This document shows positions 12,988-14,001 of a stretch of DNA of 14,001 nt, one piece after another (the stretch's first letter is position 1; each line of letters opens with the position of its first letter). This stretch comes from Allopontixanthobacter sp034376665. GTDB lineage: Bacteria > Pseudomonadota > Alphaproteobacteria > Sphingomonadales > Sphingomonadaceae. The notes under the pieces are model-generated. The model had not been told where the DNA came from. It did not search any database and saw only the letters and a program-made list of their open reading frames with translations. The translations under genes and the position numbers were made by a program. The stretch is taken from assembly GCF_034376665.1 (NCBI RefSeq), contig NZ_JAXMJI010000089.1:1-14001 (forward strand), read 5' to 3'.

Positions 12988-14001
12988 ATGTCAGAGAAAA
13001 GCGTCGGCCTCGCGGCGAACCCGGCTGCAGTGACCAAGCCTCGGCTATCGCTGCCGCGGATCGTTGAAATGAACATCGGCTTCTTCGGTCTGCAGTTCAG
13101 TTTCGGACTGCAGCAGGCAAATATGGGGCCGATCTACGGGTTCCTGGGCGCTGACGAAGCTACCATGCCGCTGCTCTGGCTTGCCGGTCCGATGACCGGG
13201 CTGCTGATCCAGCCGATCATCGGCGCGATGAGTGATCGCACAAACACGCGCTATGGCCGGCGGACACCGTATTTCCTGATTGGCGCGATCATCTGCTCGA
13301 TCAGCCTGTTGCTGATGCCTTACAGCCCCGCGCTGTGGGTGGCGGCATCGCTGCTGTGGATTTTGGACGCAGGCAACAACATCACGATGGAGCCCTATCG
13401 CGCCTATGTCGCAGACCGCCTTCGGGCGGATCAGCGGTCGATCGGGTTTTTGACGCAAAGCGCGTTTACCGGTCTTGCGCAAACTTTGTCCTATCTCGCC
13501 CCGTCGCTGCTGACAGCCTTCGTCGCCTCCGATGTACTGGACAGCAACGGCATTCCCGTGATCGTCAAGATCGCCTTCATCATCGGTTCGATCCTGTCGA
13601 TTTCGACGATCCTCTGGTCCATCGTCCGGGTCCCCGAATTGCCACTGACCGAACGTGAGGTGGCCAAGCTGGAGGCCAACCCGCTGACTGCAACGGGCGC
13701 GATGAAGGATATCGTGGTTGCCATTCGTGAAATGCCCCGACCCATGCGGCAACTCGCGCTTGCGATGCTGTGCCAATGGTACGGAATGTTCGTCTATTGG
13801 CAGTTTATTGCTTTTGCCCTGTCCCGATCGCTCTACGGCACAAGCGACACCTCCTCGACCGGATTCCGGGAGGCCGCACTGACTGCACAGCAGATCGGGG
13901 CATTTTACAATTTCATCGCCTTCCTCAGCGCGTTGCTGCTGATTCCGGTGGTCCGCAGATTCGGCGCCCGTTCGGCGCACGCATTCTGCCTGACGGCTTC
14001 G
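12988..14001 (+). CDS. SLC45/GPH-type MFS sugar transporter (sucrose uptake), 3' end outside window
   Basis: The first 338 residues of an inner-membrane sugar symporter, open to the right edge with no stop. After a polar N-terminus of about 25 residues, helix 1 carries FGLQQANMGPIYGFLGA (39-55), the hallmark of bacterial sucrose/maltose transporters of the SuxC/SLC45 type. The MFS loop motif follows in IIGAMSDRTNTRYGRRTPY (77-95), then DAGNNITMEPYRAYVADRL in helix 4/5. The start is ATG 12988 with GGGAGAGTGGA directly upstream. It is divergent from the TonB receptor gene and shares its operator region. It is predicted to bring sucrose or a short fructoside, delivered to the periplasm by the receptor, into the cytoplasm for GH68. 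Total length should be about 430-500 residues. Confidence 0.92.
   Translation, partial: MSEKSVGLAANPAAVTKPRLSLPRIVEMNIGFFGLQFSFGLQQANMGPIYGFLGADEATMPLLWLAGPMTGLLIQPIIGAMSDRTNTRYGRRTPYFLIGAIICSISLLLMPYSPALWVAASLLWILDAGNNITMEPYRAYVADRLRADQRSIGFLTQSAFTGLAQTLSYLAPSLLTAFVASDVLDSNGIPVIVKIAFIIGSILSISTILWSIVRVPELPLTEREVAKLEANPLTATGAMKDIVVAIREMPRPMRQLALAMLCQWYGMFVYWQFIAFALSRSLYGTSDTSSTGFREAALTAQQIGAFYNFIAFLSALLLIPVVRRFGARSAHAFCLTAS

Noticed and set aside
13045..13980. - strand frame of 311 codons at the right edge
   Set aside because: It is antisense to the MFS transporter, whose motifs are unmistakable; the frame is Gln/Arg/Asp-rich shadow.
1..14001. CRISPR array, tRNA or rRNA genes
   Set aside because: No regularly spaced direct repeats and no cloverleaf or rRNA-like sequence noticed on either strand.

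Overview
This window looks like chromosomal DNA of a GC-rich alphaproteobacterium, most likely a sphingomonad (order Sphingomonadales, Erythrobacteraceae or Novosphingobium type). The clues are an ECF sigma factor overlapping a DUF6768 membrane protein gene, a sugar TonB-dependent receptor paired with an SLC45-type sugar transporter, a small Lys-rich MAKGQQ protein and an IS630 remnant. The assignment rests on gene types only, with no marker gene.

Left edge (1-1742): the 3' part of a Gfo/Idh/MocA oxidoreductase gene (+), a weak terminator-like hairpin, a 44-residue Lys-rich protein gene (-), and a dead IS630 transposase fragment in which one catalytic Asp is now Val.

Middle (1743-7781): an export and regulation block. 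Reading leftwards on the - strand from 6004 there are a DUF2975-like membrane protein and an Xre-type regulator sharing one base, then a three-gene BcrA-type ABC exporter (ATPase plus two ABC-2 permeases, joined by ATGA overlaps), then an ECF sigma factor overlapping a two-helix DUF6768 protein. Diverging from the DUF2975/Xre pair on the + strand is a second BcrA-type exporter (ATPase plus permease). The start regions of the first exporter operon and of the sigma gene carry the same promoter-like element: a 14-bp identity containing TGAACC, then CCACC exactly 16 bp later, 26-28 bp before each start codon. This suggests the ECF factor and the exporter form one regulon.

A 457-bp gap (7782-8238) holds three hairpins and no confident gene.

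Right part (8239-14001): a sucrose/fructan utilisation locus. A TonB-dependent receptor, a GH68 (levansucrase/inulosucrase family) enzyme without a visible signal peptide, and a ROK fructokinase are in one - strand operon. An SLC45/GPH-type sugar transporter (cut by the window end) diverges on the + strand. The 150-bp divergent region carries two LacI-type operators as a 40-bp near-palindrome. The inferred route is outer-membrane uptake of sucrose or a fructoside, inner-membrane uptake, cytoplasmic splitting by GH68, and phosphorylation of the released fructose. A strong hairpin with a U-rich tail between the receptor and GH68 genes may lower enzyme expression relative to the receptor. The expected LacI regulator is not inside the window.
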